Positions 35,703-45,234 of a stretch of 64,000 nt of DNA are shown here, one piece after another. The translations under genes and the position numbers were made by a program. Source of the stretch: Nostoc sp. 'Peltigera membranacea cyanobiont' N6 (GTDB lineage: Bacteria; Cyanobacteriota; Cyanobacteriia; Cyanobacteriales; Nostocaceae); the NCBI RefSeq assembly GCF_002949735.1, contig NZ_CP026681.1:1550001-1614000 (forward strand), in the 5' to 3' direction. Positions within the stretch are counted from its first letter, which is position 1; every line of letters begins with the position of its first letter. Below the pieces are notes generated by a model that saw only the letters and a program-made list of their open reading frames with translations, did not search any database and was not told the origin of the DNA.

Positions 35703-38321
35703 TTAGCTGCTAAATACCTCAACAGGTAAGCGACTAAAAGAAAGACGCTCATTTTGCACATCTACAAAGATGGTGTCGCCGTTGTTGAATTCACCGCGCA
35801 AAATAGCTTTGGCAATTTGAGTTTCTAACTCGCGCTGAATCGCCCGCTTCAGTGGACGCGCCCCATACACTGGGTCATACCCTACTTCAGCTAAAAAGTC
35901 AAGTGCGATATCCGAGAGTTTGAGGGATATTTTGCGATCGCCCAATCTTTGCCGCAATCTTTGCACTTGTAATAGCACAATCTGCCGCAATTCCTTCTTA
36001 TCTAAACCGTGGAAGATGATGATTTCATCAATCCGATTCAGGAATTCTGGACGGAAACTATTCCGCATCGCTTCCATTACCCGACGGCGCATTTCGTCGT
36101 AGTGGGCGTTATCCCCAGCGACATCCAGAATGTATTGCGAACCGATGTTGCTAGTCATGATGATAATAGCGTTCTTGAAGTCCACCTTATGACCTTGGGC
36201 ATCAGTAACCCGACCATCATCAAGAATTTGCAAGAAAATATTGAAAACATCGGGGTGTGCTTTCTCGATTTCGTCGAAGAGAATCACAGAGTAAGGACGG
36301 CGGCGAATCGCTTCTGTAAGTTGTCCGCCTTCTTCATAACCCACATATCCCGGAGGCGCACCGATTAAACGGGAGACAGCGTGTTTCTCCATGTACTCCG
36401 ACATATCGATTCGCACCAGCGCATCTTCGCTATCGAACATATAGCCCGCCAGCGCTTTTGCCAACTCGGTTTTACCCACACCTGTTGGCCCAAGGAAAAC
36501 AAAGCTGGCGATGGGACGATTGGGATCGGCTAGTCCAGCCCGCGATCGCTGAATTGCATCAGCTACGGCTGTGACTGCTTCTTCTTGTCCAATGACGCGG
36601 TGGTGCAGTTCATCTTCTAAATGCAGCAGTTTCTCTTTCTCAGATTCCACCAACTTGCTGATGGGAATTCCTGTCCATTTAGAAATAATTTCAGCAATAT
36701 CACCTTCTGTAACTTCTTCCCGTAATAGTGATTTACCACTTCTTTGGGCGCTTGCTAACTCAGCTTCTACTGCTTCCAATTGGCGATGCAAGCTGGTTAA
36801 ATTACCATATTTCAACTCCGCAGCCCGGTTAAGGTCGTAATCGCGTTCTGCTTGCTGAATTTCTAAGTTGACCCGTTCAATTTCTTTTTTGACAGACTGA
36901 ATTTTGTCAATGATATCTTTTTCAGACTGCCATTGAGTATTCAGAGTTCTTTGTTCTTCTTTGAGATCGGCAATTTCTTTTTCCAATCTTTCTAGACGTT
37001 CGCGAGAAGCAGCATCGCTTTCTTTTTGTAGCGATAGCTTCTCCATTTCCAATTGCAGAATTTTGCGATCGATTTCGTCAAGTTCTTCTGGTTTGGAGGT
37101 GATCTCCATTTTTAATCTCGCGGCGGCTTCGTCTACCAAATCAATGGCTTTATCAGGGAGGAAGCGATCGCTAATATATCGACTCGACAACACGGCGGCT
37201 GCAACTAAAGCACTATCAGAAATCTTCACCCCGTGGTGGTTTTCATAACGTTCTCTCAACCCGCGCAAAATCGAAATACTATCTTCTACACTAGGCTGAT
37301 CGACATAAACTTGCTGGAAGCGTCTTTCTAGTGCGGCATCCTTTTCGATGTGTTTGCGGTATTCATCCAGAGTTGTCGCGCCAATACAGCGCAATTCGCC
37401 CCGCGCCAACATCGGTTTTAATAAGTTACCTGCATCCATCGCGCCTTGAGTTGCACCAGCGCCGACAACAGTGTGAATTTCATCAATAAATAAAACAATA
37501 TTGCCGCCAGATTCAGTAACTTCTTTTAATACTGCTTTTAGGCGTTCTTCAAATTCACCCCGGAATTTTGCCCCTGCAATCAAAGCACCCATATCTAAAG
37601 AAATCAGCTTGCGGTCTTTGAGAGATTGAGGTACATCACCTGCGATAATGCGTTGGGCTAATCCTTCTGCGATCGCAGTTTTACCAACACCCGGTTCACC
37701 AATTAGCACAGGGTTATTCTTGGTGCGGCGAGAGAGAATTTGCACAGTGCGGCGAATCTCATCATCTCGCCCAATCACTGGGTCAAGTTGACCTTTACGC
37801 GCAGCTTCTGTAAGATCGCGCCCGTATTTTTCCAGTGCTTCGTATTTGCCTTCTGGATTTTGATCGGTCACTTTTTGACTCCCACGAACTTGTTTAATAA
37901 TATTTTTGAGTTTGCCTTCGTCTAAAGCAAACTCTTGGAATAAAGCTTTGCCAAAACGGTCATCTTTGGCATAACCCAGCAATAAGTGTTCAATTGAAAT
38001 ATATTCATCTTGAAACTCCTTGCGATACACGTCTGCTCGATCTAGCAGTGTATCTAAGCTACGTCCCAAGTATACTGAGGTACTATTACCAGATACTTTC
38101 GGCTGACGTTGAAAAAATTGTTCGGTGCGATCGCGCAGTTTTTGGAGGTTAACACCCGCTTTGGTGAGAATCCCTGTTGCTAGACCATCTTGTTCTAGCA
38201 GCGCTTTCATCAGGTGTTCGCTTTCAATTTGCTGTTGTTGATATTGTTTAACAATATCGGGGGTATGGGCGATCGCTTCCCAGGCTTTTTCTGTAAATTG
38301 GTTAGGATTAGTAGGTTGCAT
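35703..38321 (-). CDS. clpB: ATP-dependent disaggregase ClpB
   Basis: 872-residue Hsp100 chaperone that pulls proteins out of aggregates with DnaK. The N-terminal Clp repeat domain (1-145) is followed by a first AAA+ domain with Walker A GEPGVGKT (208-215). The coiled-coil middle domain (about 400-530) identifies ClpB rather than ClpC. The second AAA+ domain contains GPTGVGKTELAKALA and NRIDEIIIFH. There is no ClpP-binding IGF-type loop apparent. No CIRCE element was found upstream. Confidence 0.97.
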   Translation of the reverse strand: MQPTNPNQFTEKAWEAIAHTPDIVKQYQQQQIESEHLMKALLEQDGLATGILTKAGVNLQKLRDRTEQFFQRQPKVSGNSTSVYLGRSLDTLLDRADVYRKEFQDEYISIEHLLLGYAKDDRFGKALFQEFALDEGKLKNIIKQVRGSQKVTDQNPEGKYEALEKYGRDLTEAARKGQLDPVIGRDDEIRRTVQILSRRTKNNPVLIGEPGVGKTAIAEGLAQRIIAGDVPQSLKDRKLISLDMGALIAGAKFRGEFEERLKAVLKEVTESGGNIVLFIDEIHTVVGAGATQGAMDAGNLLKPMLARGELRCIGATTLDEYRKHIEKDAALERRFQQVYVDQPSVEDSISILRGLRERYENHHGVKISDSALVAAAVLSSRYISDRFLPDKAIDLVDEAAARLKMEITSKPEELDEIDRKILQLEMEKLSLQKESDAASRERLERLEKEIADLKEEQRTLNTQWQSEKDIIDKIQSVKKEIERVNLEIQQAERDYDLNRAAELKYGNLTSLHRQLEAVEAELASAQRSGKSLLREEVTEGDIAEIISKWTGIPISKLVESEKEKLLHLEDELHHRVIGQEEAVTAVADAIQRSRAGLADPNRPIASFVFLGPTGVGKTELAKALAGYMFDSEDALVRIDMSEYMEKHAVSRLIGAPPGYVGYEEGGQLTEAIRRRPYSVILFDEIEKAHPDVFNIFLQILDDGRVTDAQGHKVDFKNAIIIMTSNIGSQYILDVAGDNAHYDEMRRRVMEAMRNSFRPEFLNRIDEIIIFHGLDKKELRQIVLLQVQRLRQRLGDRKISLKLSDIALDFLAEVGYDPVYGARPLKRAIQRELETQIAKAILRGEFNNGDTIFVDVQNERLSFSRLPVEVFSS

Positions 38322-38795
38322 ATAGGGAGACTTTTAGAAAAACCACTCTAGGCGTACAAGGCACAGAGAGACGAACAGTCTCTCATAAAGACATTCTAAA
38401 AAAAGTAAGCTCATTGCTGGATCGGTCTTCACATCTTTATAGAGTAGTAGTATTACCGCCCTTGCTGGTTTTTCTGCCGTTTATTGGTTGGTCTACAAAC
38501 AATTTTCCTAGTTTAAGATACACCAAAGCAATTGCCCTGAGCATCCTAGCTTGTTTCACTATAATCATCATAAATTTAATTTAAATTAACTTATTGCTGA
38601 TATTCACTACATTTCTGTTGCTAGAGTGCTAGCACAATCAATATAATGAGTTTCTTGGGAGTTATAGCTAATTTTATCGAGCGATTGAGTAAAATGAAGG
38701 TATAATACTTGGATCTCTAATGAAAATATTCTTGTCAACAAACGCGTAAAAGCTAAATATAAACCAGTAAAATTGTATATCGTTATTTAATAGTG
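38322..38795. other. Divergent intergenic region upstream of clpB
   Basis: About 470 bases, AT-rich. It has a GAGTGCTAGCAC stretch near 38624-38635 but no full CIRCE operator (no TTAGCACTC partner at the right spacing). Heat-shock regulation of clpB is not visible. Confidence 0.45.
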
Positions 38796-39053
38796 ATGAA
38801 AAAAGTGGAAGATTTTCCTATAAGTTTAACAGCCGAAGAACGCCAATCTCTTTTAATGAGAGAATCCAAAGACTATATGCGCGGGAAGAAAAGCCTCAGC
38901 CAATTTCAAGAAGCTGAACGTAAGTATGGTACAGATTATGGTTCAGTTACCCTTGAATTAGCTAGTAAAGATAAGCTTATACCAAAGCTATGGCGTTTTT
39001 TGGCATCTCCTTGGCGGCAAAACAAAGACCAAGACTTAATTAAACTCAGATAG
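38796..39053 (+). CDS. Small hypothetical protein
   Basis: 85 residues from the ATG at 38796 (a GTG lies one codon earlier). Charged, helical sequence (SLTAEERQSLLMRESKDYMRGKKSLSQFQEAERKYG). No domain recognised. The separated reading frame, sensible composition and lack of overlap support a real gene. It is convergent with the GAF-domain gene. Confidence 0.5.
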   Translation: MKKVEDFPISLTAEERQSLLMRESKDYMRGKKSLSQFQEAERKYGTDYGSVTLELASKDKLIPKLWRFLASPWRQNKDQDLIKLR

Positions 39054-39087
39054 CATCTATCTATGTCTATGTACTGAAACTATAGTT

Positions 39088-39930
39088 TTAATTAGTAATT
39101 GAATGTTGTACTTGGTAATTACGTGCTATTAGCATAACTCCTGCTAGACGATTAGCAATTACGAATAGTAACTCTTGCGTGGCTTTAGAATCAAAAGTTG
39201 TCACATCTCTGCTGTAGAGACACAAAACACCTAAACTATCCGTACCTCCGATAATTGGTATGGTAATCAATGTCACATAATCTAAAATGCGGCCAGTTCT
39301 ATCCTTGCTAAAAATGTATTGCGGATCGTCAGCGTGCCACATATTATTTATGCGTGATAAGTGTACAACCCGTCGTTTTTTGTCAATGAAAGTACAACCC
39401 GCACACCCCCGATTTTGATTAGGGTCTTTACCAACATAAAAACGTACTTTATTTCCATACTCATTTGGTGAATGTGATTGACACCAAGTAGTTAAAAAAT
39501 CTGGATCGCTAAGGTCTGGTGCATAAATGGCGATACCACAGCCATCTAGAAGTGGCATGATATTAAGCGTTTTTTCAATAAATTGCTCTAATAGCCGCTT
39601 GAGTGATTCATTAATGTTTGGATTTACATCTAACTTAGGCAAAAGTAATAGTAAAGATTCATCCAGTTCGTTAAGCTTGATTGCGATTTGATGCGCTTTA
39701 TGATAATGTATTGCAGTCAATGAAAGCGGCAACAAAGCAATTAATAAAGCTAAAACCAAAACCCATAGTCTGACAGGTAGTGGCTCGTTAATTAAAGGCA
39801 ATAGCTTTTCTGAAAAAACTTTATCTGCTTGGTTGCCAATAACACCACTAAAAGCCGCAAGCGATAAAGACGCTAAAAAACTGATAACTATTTTTACCCA
39901 GTTGGGAATTTTTGGTAAATTAAACGCCAT
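39088..39930 (-). CDS. Membrane-anchored GAF-domain protein
   Basis: 280 residues with two N-terminal membrane segments (IVISFLASLSLAAFSGVIG and VLVLALLIALLPLSLTAIHY), a short coiled linker, then a GAF domain (about 110-275, with IPIIGGTDSLGVLCLYS). The GAF domain has CAGCTF in its core, a possible ligand or metal site. There is no output domain (no kinase, cyclase or HTH), so it may be a sensory subunit acting with another protein. The partner is not encoded nearby. Confidence 0.7.
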   Translation of the reverse strand: MAFNLPKIPNWVKIVISFLASLSLAAFSGVIGNQADKVFSEKLLPLINEPLPVRLWVLVLALLIALLPLSLTAIHYHKAHQIAIKLNELDESLLLLLPKLDVNPNINESLKRLLEQFIEKTLNIMPLLDGCGIAIYAPDLSDPDFLTTWCQSHSPNEYGNKVRFYVGKDPNQNRGCAGCTFIDKKRRVVHLSRINNMWHADDPQYIFSKDRTGRILDYVTLITIPIIGGTDSLGVLCLYSRDVTTFDSKATQELLFVIANRLAGVMLIARNYQVQHSITN

Positions 39931-40119
39931 AGCTGTTGATTGGCATCTAAAAGAGGTGGTCAGTATACCTTTAATTACAGTATAAAGCCTATATAAACAA
40001 CAACAGGTGTACTTTACAGAATCTCACTGAGATATATCTAAATAATTGTTGGCACAGTCATCTGCATAAACCTTCCCTACCCCCACACAGAGTTACCATA
40101 ATCCCAGGTCGCCTAGTGG

Positions 40120-40503
40120 ATGCTGAAAATGATTGACCCCTACGACTTTGAAGATGATGACTTTGACATTGAGGATGAAGATTTCTTGAAAATAAAACCC
40201 ATCAGCCAAATGACTGAGGGCGAAAAGCTACAGCGATTTAAGCGCTTCTTCGACAGCAGCAGCCGTGCTATCTTACAAGACTGTCTATTTCGCATCGTCA
40301 ATTACGAAGATGGTACGGGTACGTTAGAAATTCTTTGCCCCAATGAAGTTGTAAGACAACGCCTTTCTAAAAAAAAGCGCAAAATTACCAACAACATCAA
40401 CACCTGCTGGAGTCATATCAGATGGTTTTCCCTATGCGTCCAGCAAGATAGTGAGTTGCATTGCCAGAAGTTTACCCGTAATGGGGATTTAGTTACATCT
40501 TAG
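40120..40503 (+). CDS. Conserved hypothetical protein
   Basis: 127 residues with a strongly acidic N-terminus (FEDDDFDIEDEDF) followed by a compact mixed domain (TEGEKLQRFKRFFDSSSRAILQDCLFRIVNYEDGTGTLEILCPNEVV). No known name. An ATG four codons in (40129) is an equally possible start. It is followed by STRR repeats and a Trp-rich protein gene on the same strand. Confidence 0.55.
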   Translation: MLKMIDPYDFEDDDFDIEDEDFLKIKPISQMTEGEKLQRFKRFFDSSSRAILQDCLFRIVNYEDGTGTLEILCPNEVVRQRLSKKKRKITNNINTCWSHIRWFSLCVQQDSELHCQKFTRNGDLVTS

Positions 40504-40583
40504 CTGGGGACTGGGGACTGGGGAATTGGGAATAACTACACCCAATGCCTAATAGCAAATGACGAATGACAAATGACAAATGA
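40504..40583. repeat. STRR heptanucleotide repeats
   Basis: Two short tandem repeat types sit between neighbouring genes: CTGGGGA units at 40504-40523, and AATGACA units at about 40562-40583. The start codon of the next gene falls in the last unit. Heptamers of this kind (STRR) are characteristic of heterocystous cyanobacteria. Confidence 0.8.
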
Positions 40584-40834
40584 CTAAAAAACAGAAATTT
40601 CCTTACCTAGTTGGTTCTAAGTGGACGGCACAGCAAAAAGTAGACGGTTGGCGGCATTTCCAAGTTGTCAATCGGAAAAATCAGGCCAAGTGGGTTTACG
40701 CCGAAATGGTTGCTTCTTGCGATCCTAAAGTCCGTTTTTGGATAAATGCCAAATTATTACAAGATAACTCCCAGTGGCAAGCTGGCTGGCAAACATTACA
40801 AGAAATCCAGGAAATTAAAACTGAAGTGTCCTAA
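40580..40834 (+). CDS. TIGR02450-type Trp-rich conserved protein
   Basis: 84 residues containing SKWTAQQKVDGWRHFQVVNRKN, WVYAEMVASCDPKVRFWI and SQWQAGWQTL, the repeated Trp pattern of the TIGR02450 family. Function unknown. The ATG is part of an AATGACA-type repeat unit (40580), so the repeat provides the start codon. There is no Shine-Dalgarno directly upstream. Confidence 0.8.
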   Translation: MTKKQKFPYLVGSKWTAQQKVDGWRHFQVVNRKNQAKWVYAEMVASCDPKVRFWINAKLLQDNSQWQAGWQTLQEIQEIKTEVS

Positions 40835-41522
40835 TTAACTTCATAAATTAGGACTTACGCACACTCTCCGATTATTCTCTTACTCTTAGCGCACAGAGGT
40901 GAGCTACCCGCAGGTAGCCGCAAATTCTATTCGCCTTGGCTTAGACTTAGGCAATATTTGCCAATTTAATAATATTTTACAAAATCATACTAATTCACTC
41001 TCAAGCAGTAATTAAATGGTTTGGTCTACCGACTGAAAAAAGGCAATTTATCTGCGATACCTTCTCTACGAGACGCTAAGCGAACGGTGAGCTACGCTAA
41101 CGCAAATTCCAGTAGTATTTCCAGCATCAGGCTGCATATACCTCTCTTTACCCTTCTACCTGCGTCCCAATGCCCTGAAAACACCTTGCACGAACATCAG
41201 CTAATTCTATGAAAACCATTCAAAAAAGCCAATCTTAGTTTTTTGCTTTTTGTAACTCTTTTTATAAAAATAAGTAATAAAAACTTTTTATAGATGACTT
41301 TTAGAGCCAAATAGGACTTTTAAGGGAATTAAAACCCAAATACCCATAATTAAGTTCTAATCCATCGGATAAAACCGGTTTATAAATTAAGAGCCACTTT
41401 CTTTTCTATGTAATTTGCCCAATAATGACATTCATAGACCTCACGCATCGCCATCTCAGGAAAGGTGAAGGCAAATGTTTGAGCCACAAGTTTGACAAAA
41501 AGCTATTAAGAGGGAAACAAGA
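40835..41522. other. Long intergenic region upstream of chlL
   Basis: Nearly 690 bases. An imperfect inverted repeat near 40904-40922 (GAGCTACCCGCAGGTAGC) and the TCTCTACGAGACGCTAAGCG repeat at about 41053-41080 are dispersed elements; the latter resembles the copy near 10420. The promoter region of the dark-chlorophyll operon must lie towards 41522. No gene can be supported. Confidence 0.5.
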
Positions 41523-42389
41523 GTGAAACTAGCAGTCTACGGAAAAGGTGGTATCGGTAAATCCACAACTAGCTGTAATATATCCGTCGCCCTAGCTAAA
41601 CGTGGCAAGAAAGTGCTGCAAATTGGCTGCGATCCAAAACATGACAGCACCTTCACCCTGACTGGGTTTTTGATTCCCACAATTATCGACACCCTCCAAG
41701 AAAAGGATTATCACTACGAAGATGTCTGGCCGGAAGATGTAATTTATAAAGGCTACGGCGGTGTGGATTGCGTAGAAGCTGGTGGCCCACCTGCTGGTGC
41801 TGGATGTGGCGGCTACGTAGTCGGTGAAACCGTAAAATTACTTAAAGAACTTAACGCCTTTGATGAATACGATATAATTCTTTTCGATGTTCTGGGTGAC
41901 GTAGTTTGCGGTGGTTTTGCAGCACCACTCAACTATGCAGATTACTGCCTGATTGTTACAGACAACGGCTTTGATGCTTTGTTTGCTGCTAATCGGATCG
42001 CCGCTTCAGTCCGCGAAAAAGCCCGAACTCACCCACTACGTTTAGCTGGGTTAATTGGCAATCGCACATCCAAGCGCGACTTGATTGAAAAATATATAGA
42101 AGCTGTGCCCATGCCAGTTTTGGAAGTTTTACCTTTGATTGAAGATATCCGTGTTTCCCGTGTGAAAGGCAAAACTTTGTTTGAGATGGCAGAGCAAGAT
42201 CCTTCCCTAGACTACGTTTGCGACTACTATCTCAGCATCGCCGACCAAATTCTAGCGCGTCCCGAAGGTGTTGTACCTAACGACACACCAGATCGGGAGT
42301 TGTTCTCTTTGTTGTCCGATTTTTATCTAAATCCGGGTAAACCCCAGGTTCCTAATTCAGAAGAGGAACTAGACTTGATGATTGTATAA
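41523..42389 (+). CDS. chlL: Light-independent protochlorophyllide reductase, L subunit
   Basis: Iron-sulfur ATPase of the dark-operative protochlorophyllide reductase, a nitrogenase Fe-protein relative that passes electrons to ChlN/ChlB. 288 residues; P-loop GKGGIGKST (7-15), two cluster-binding cysteines in GAGCGGYVVG and GDVVCGGFAAP. Translation starts at a GTG (41523) giving MKLAVYGKGGIGKST, which matches the family. A DUF5331 gene and chlN follow. Dark chlorophyll synthesis is the biological role. Confidence 0.97.
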   Translation: MKLAVYGKGGIGKSTTSCNISVALAKRGKKVLQIGCDPKHDSTFTLTGFLIPTIIDTLQEKDYHYEDVWPEDVIYKGYGGVDCVEAGGPPAGAGCGGYVVGETVKLLKELNAFDEYDIILFDVLGDVVCGGFAAPLNYADYCLIVTDNGFDALFAANRIAASVREKARTHPLRLAGLIGNRTSKRDLIEKYIEAVPMPVLEVLPLIEDIRVSRVKGKTLFEMAEQDPSLDYVCDYYLSIADQILARPEGVVPNDTPDRELFSLLSDFYLNPGKPQVPNSEEELDLMIV

Positions 42390-42421
42390 ATCATCAAGTT
42401 CTCAGGATGGGGGACAATAAT

Positions 42422-43219
42422 ATGGCTTTCTTTCACAGCTTTACGGATTCAATAAAACAAAAGTGGTTGCAATTTTTCCAGAATAATCGAGACTGGATTA
42501 CCCTGCACATGCAAGTGGAATCAGTCTACACCCCTGATGGCGGGAAACGACCACCTTCTTACCTCATCCTGGGAGTTCTTAACGCCCTAGAGCCAAAGCT
42601 AGCGCAGTTAATGTTGCCCTTTGCCAAACTTAATCCTGATGCCGATACCCTAATTGAGGTGCTGGATTTGCATTTTGATCCAGATTTAGCTCTCGGTAAT
42701 CGCTTTGTTGTCAACTCCGATGTAGAGAAATACGTAGAAGAAGCAGCAGCGATCGTTGATGAAAAGCCTGAAGATGAAACATTGACACATTCTGATAGCA
42801 ATGGCTATACCAATGGCTTTGCGGCGGAGGTGGTAGTTCAAGAGTTCGCAATCCTGGATTCCGACGATCAAAGTTTGGAAATCAGCGAGTTGGAGGAAAC
42901 CGAAAATGACTTTGGCGATATTTCCTTATCAAACGGACACACATTAAAAGATGAGTCTCTCGAAATCTCTAGTTTAGAAGCAGATGAGTTTGGGGAAATT
43001 GCCTTCGATACCTCAGCTGCAATGGAAGTAAAGCTGGATGACGAGGCGCTTGAAGATAGTCCACTAGATGAGAATGCGTTTAAAGACGTGTTATCAGATG
43101 TCTGGGGTGATGAAACAGCTTTGCAAAAGGCTGAAGAAAATAACGATTTATTAGGGGAAGAACTGCCAGCAGGCGTTTTTGATGAATCAGAAATTGCCCG
43201 TCTCTTCCCCAACGCTTAA
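42422..43219 (+). CDS. DUF5331-type protein between chlL and chlN
   Basis: 265 residues from the ATG at 42422 (MAFFHSFTDSIKQKWLQFF); an earlier in-frame ATG at 42407 would add five. The N-terminal ordered part (about 1-100) ends in LVLDLHFDPDLAL-like helices. From about residue 110 the protein turns into a long acidic tail of repeated EISELEE, LEISSLEADEF and EDSPLDENAF units. The position between chlL and chlN is seen in Nostoc-type genomes, hinting at a role in the dark reductase or its regulation, but no function is known. Confidence 0.75.
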   Translation: MAFFHSFTDSIKQKWLQFFQNNRDWITLHMQVESVYTPDGGKRPPSYLILGVLNALEPKLAQLMLPFAKLNPDADTLIEVLDLHFDPDLALGNRFVVNSDVEKYVEEAAAIVDEKPEDETLTHSDSNGYTNGFAAEVVVQEFAILDSDDQSLEISELEETENDFGDISLSNGHTLKDESLEISSLEADEFGEIAFDTSAAMEVKLDDEALEDSPLDENAFKDVLSDVWGDETALQKAEENNDLLGEELPAGVFDESEIARLFPNA

Positions 43220-43395
43220 TTATTGCCGTTCTTCGCAATTTTAAGTTTTAGATTTGGGGTTTTGGATTAGGAATTAGGGAAATTGTCGTTAGACAGAGGA
43301 TACTTTTGTTGTCCCAGTCTTCAATCCAAAATTATCAATCTAAAATCTGAACTTGGTTGAACTGCCATTAAATATCAAGGGGAGAAAAAACCAAA

Positions 43396-44799
43396 ATGAC
43401 TGTCGCTCAACAACCAGAAGCTTTAAGCTTTGAATGTGAAACTGGAAATTACCATACCTTTTGCCCAATTAGCTGCGTGGCGTGGTTATACCAAAAAATA
43501 GAAGATAGCTTCTTTTTGGTGATTGGGACAAAAACTTGTGGCTACTTCTTGCAAAACGCGATGGGGGTGATGATTTTTGCTGAACCCCGCTATGCAATGG
43601 CAGAGTTAGAAGAGGGCGATATTTCGGCACAGCTGAATGATTATGAAGAGTTAAAGCGGTTGTGCTTGCAAATTAAACGCGATCGCAATCCTAGTGTAAT
43701 TGTCTGGATTGGCACTTGCACCACCGAAATTATCAAAACAGATTTAGAAGGTTTAGCACCAAAGCTGGAATCGGAAATCGGGATTCCCATCGTTGTTGCG
43801 CGGGCAAATGGTCTAGATTACGCCTTCACTCAAGGTGAAGACACCGTATTAGCAGCTATGGCTAACCGTTGTCCTGATAAGTCTCCGGTGGCGGAAACAG
43901 AGAAAATTGAACGCAATGCGATCGCTAAATTGCTAAACTTCGGTAAAAAGAAAGAAGATGTCGCCCAAGATGAATCTGAGTACGTAGATCATCCACCCTT
44001 AGTTCTCTTTGGCTCCCTTCCCGACCCCGTAGTGACTCAGTTAACCTTGGAACTGAAGAAACAAGGTATCAAAGTTTCCGGCTGGCTACCCGCGAAGCGC
44101 TTCACAGAATTGCCAGTACTGGAAGAAGGGTATTATGTCGCTGGTGTCAACCCCTTCCTCAGCCGCACAGCTACCACCTTAATGCGTCGCCGCAAGTGTA
44201 AACTCATTGGCGCACCCTTCCCGATTGGCCCCGATGGTACTCGCGCTTGGATTGAGAAAATCTGCTCGGTGTTCGGTATTACACCCAAGGGTTTGGATGA
44301 ACGGGAAGCACAAATTTGGGCAGGTTTGGAAGATTACGTAAAACTGATTCGCGGTAAGTCTGTATTCTTCATGGGTGATAACTTGCTGGAAGTTTCCCAA
44401 GCAAGATTCTTAATCCGTTGTGGGATGACAGTTCACGAAATCGGCATTCCCTACATGGATAAGCGCTATCAAGCTGCTGAGTTGGCACTGTTGGAGAAAA
44501 CTTGCCAGGAAATGAATTCACCCCTGCCAAGGATTGTAGAGAAGCCGGATAATTACAATCAACTTCAGCGAATTTATGAGTTGAAACCAGATTTGGTAAT
44601 TACTGGTATGGCTCACGCTAATCCGTTGGAAGCACGCGGTATTAATACTAAGTGGTCGGTGGAGTTCACTTTTGCTCAAATTCACGGCTTTACGAATGCG
44701 CGTGACATGTTAGAGTTGGTGACTCGTCCGCTACGTCGGAATAATAATTTGAAAGATTTAGGTTGGGATAAGTTGGTGAGAGAAGAAGCGAAGATTTAG
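43396..44799 (+). CDS. chlN: Light-independent protochlorophyllide reductase, N subunit
   Basis: 467-residue MoFe-protein-like subunit. Together with ChlB (not in this window) it forms the catalytic component that reduces protochlorophyllide in the dark. Key cysteines appear in FECETGNYHTFCPISCVAWL, KTCGYFLQNAMGV and IWIGTCTTEII. The downstream domain carries ITGMAHANPLEARGINTKWSVEFTF. It has a plausible RBS (AAGGGGAGAAA) before the ATG at 43396 and a strong terminator after it. Confidence 0.97.
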   Translation: MTVAQQPEALSFECETGNYHTFCPISCVAWLYQKIEDSFFLVIGTKTCGYFLQNAMGVMIFAEPRYAMAELEEGDISAQLNDYEELKRLCLQIKRDRNPSVIVWIGTCTTEIIKTDLEGLAPKLESEIGIPIVVARANGLDYAFTQGEDTVLAAMANRCPDKSPVAETEKIERNAIAKLLNFGKKKEDVAQDESEYVDHPPLVLFGSLPDPVVTQLTLELKKQGIKVSGWLPAKRFTELPVLEEGYYVAGVNPFLSRTATTLMRRRKCKLIGAPFPIGPDGTRAWIEKICSVFGITPKGLDEREAQIWAGLEDYVKLIRGKSVFFMGDNLLEVSQARFLIRCGMTVHEIGIPYMDKRYQAAELALLEKTCQEMNSPLPRIVEKPDNYNQLQRIYELKPDLVITGMAHANPLEARGINTKWSVEFTFAQIHGFTNARDMLELVTRPLRRNNNLKDLGWDKLVREEAKI

Positions 44800-44839
44800 A
44801 TTTGGGTTTGGATTGAGCAACAGCATAATAGTATGTTAT

Positions 44840-44869
44840 GGGCGAACTTTTCGGGTTCGTCCTTTTTTT
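44840..44869 (+). terminator. Rho-independent terminator of the chlL-chlN unit
   Basis: GGGCGAAC and GTTCGTCC arms around TTTTCGG, one G-T pair, followed by seven T, 41 bases past the chlN stop codon. This is the strongest terminator in the region. Confidence 0.92.
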
Positions 44870-44970
44870 GCGAACCGCAGAGGCGCAGAGAACGCAGAGG
44901 AAGAATGCCTAAAAATATTACAATCAGGTGGGTATGGCTGAATAGATAGGATAATTGAGGAGGTGATGTG

Positions 44971-45231
44971 ATGCCTGAAATTTGTCGTTTTTTAGGGATT
45001 ATCATTACTATGTACTATAACGACCATCCGCCCCCTCATTTCCATGTCCGCTACAATCAGCAAAAGGCAATTATTGATATAGAAACCTTATCAATTTTAG
45101 AAGGTCAACTCACTCCTAGAGTTCTTGGTTTAGTGATTGAATGGGCAGCTATGCACAAATCAGAACTTAGAGAAAACTGGCAACTGGCAAGACAAAATAA
45201 TCCCTTAGAAAAAATTCAACCATTAGAGTGA
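44971..45231 (+). CDS. DUF4160-type protein
   Basis: 86 residues (EICRFLGIIITMYYNDHPPPHFHVRYNQQKAIIDIETLSILEGQLTPR). The HPPPHFHVRY signature is that of DUF4160. It is preceded by a very strong ribosome-binding site, GAGGAGGTGA at 44957-44966, and followed by a DUF2442 gene after only three bases. DUF4160/DUF2442 pairs recur in bacterial genomes and have been suspected to be toxin-antitoxin modules; which one would be the toxin is not established here. A GTG start at 44968 is also possible. Confidence 0.8.
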   Translation: MPEICRFLGIIITMYYNDHPPPHFHVRYNQQKAIIDIETLSILEGQLTPRVLGLVIEWAAMHKSELRENWQLARQNNPLEKIQPLE

Positions 45232-45234
45232 ATT

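Noticed and set aside
38620..38640. CIRCE-like GAGTGCTAGCAC upstream of clpB
   Set aside because: Lacks the left arm TTAGCACTC at the required spacing.
41021..41212. 63-codon frame upstream of chlL
   Set aside because: Formed from the dispersed TCTCTACGAGACGCT repeat; no coding evidence.
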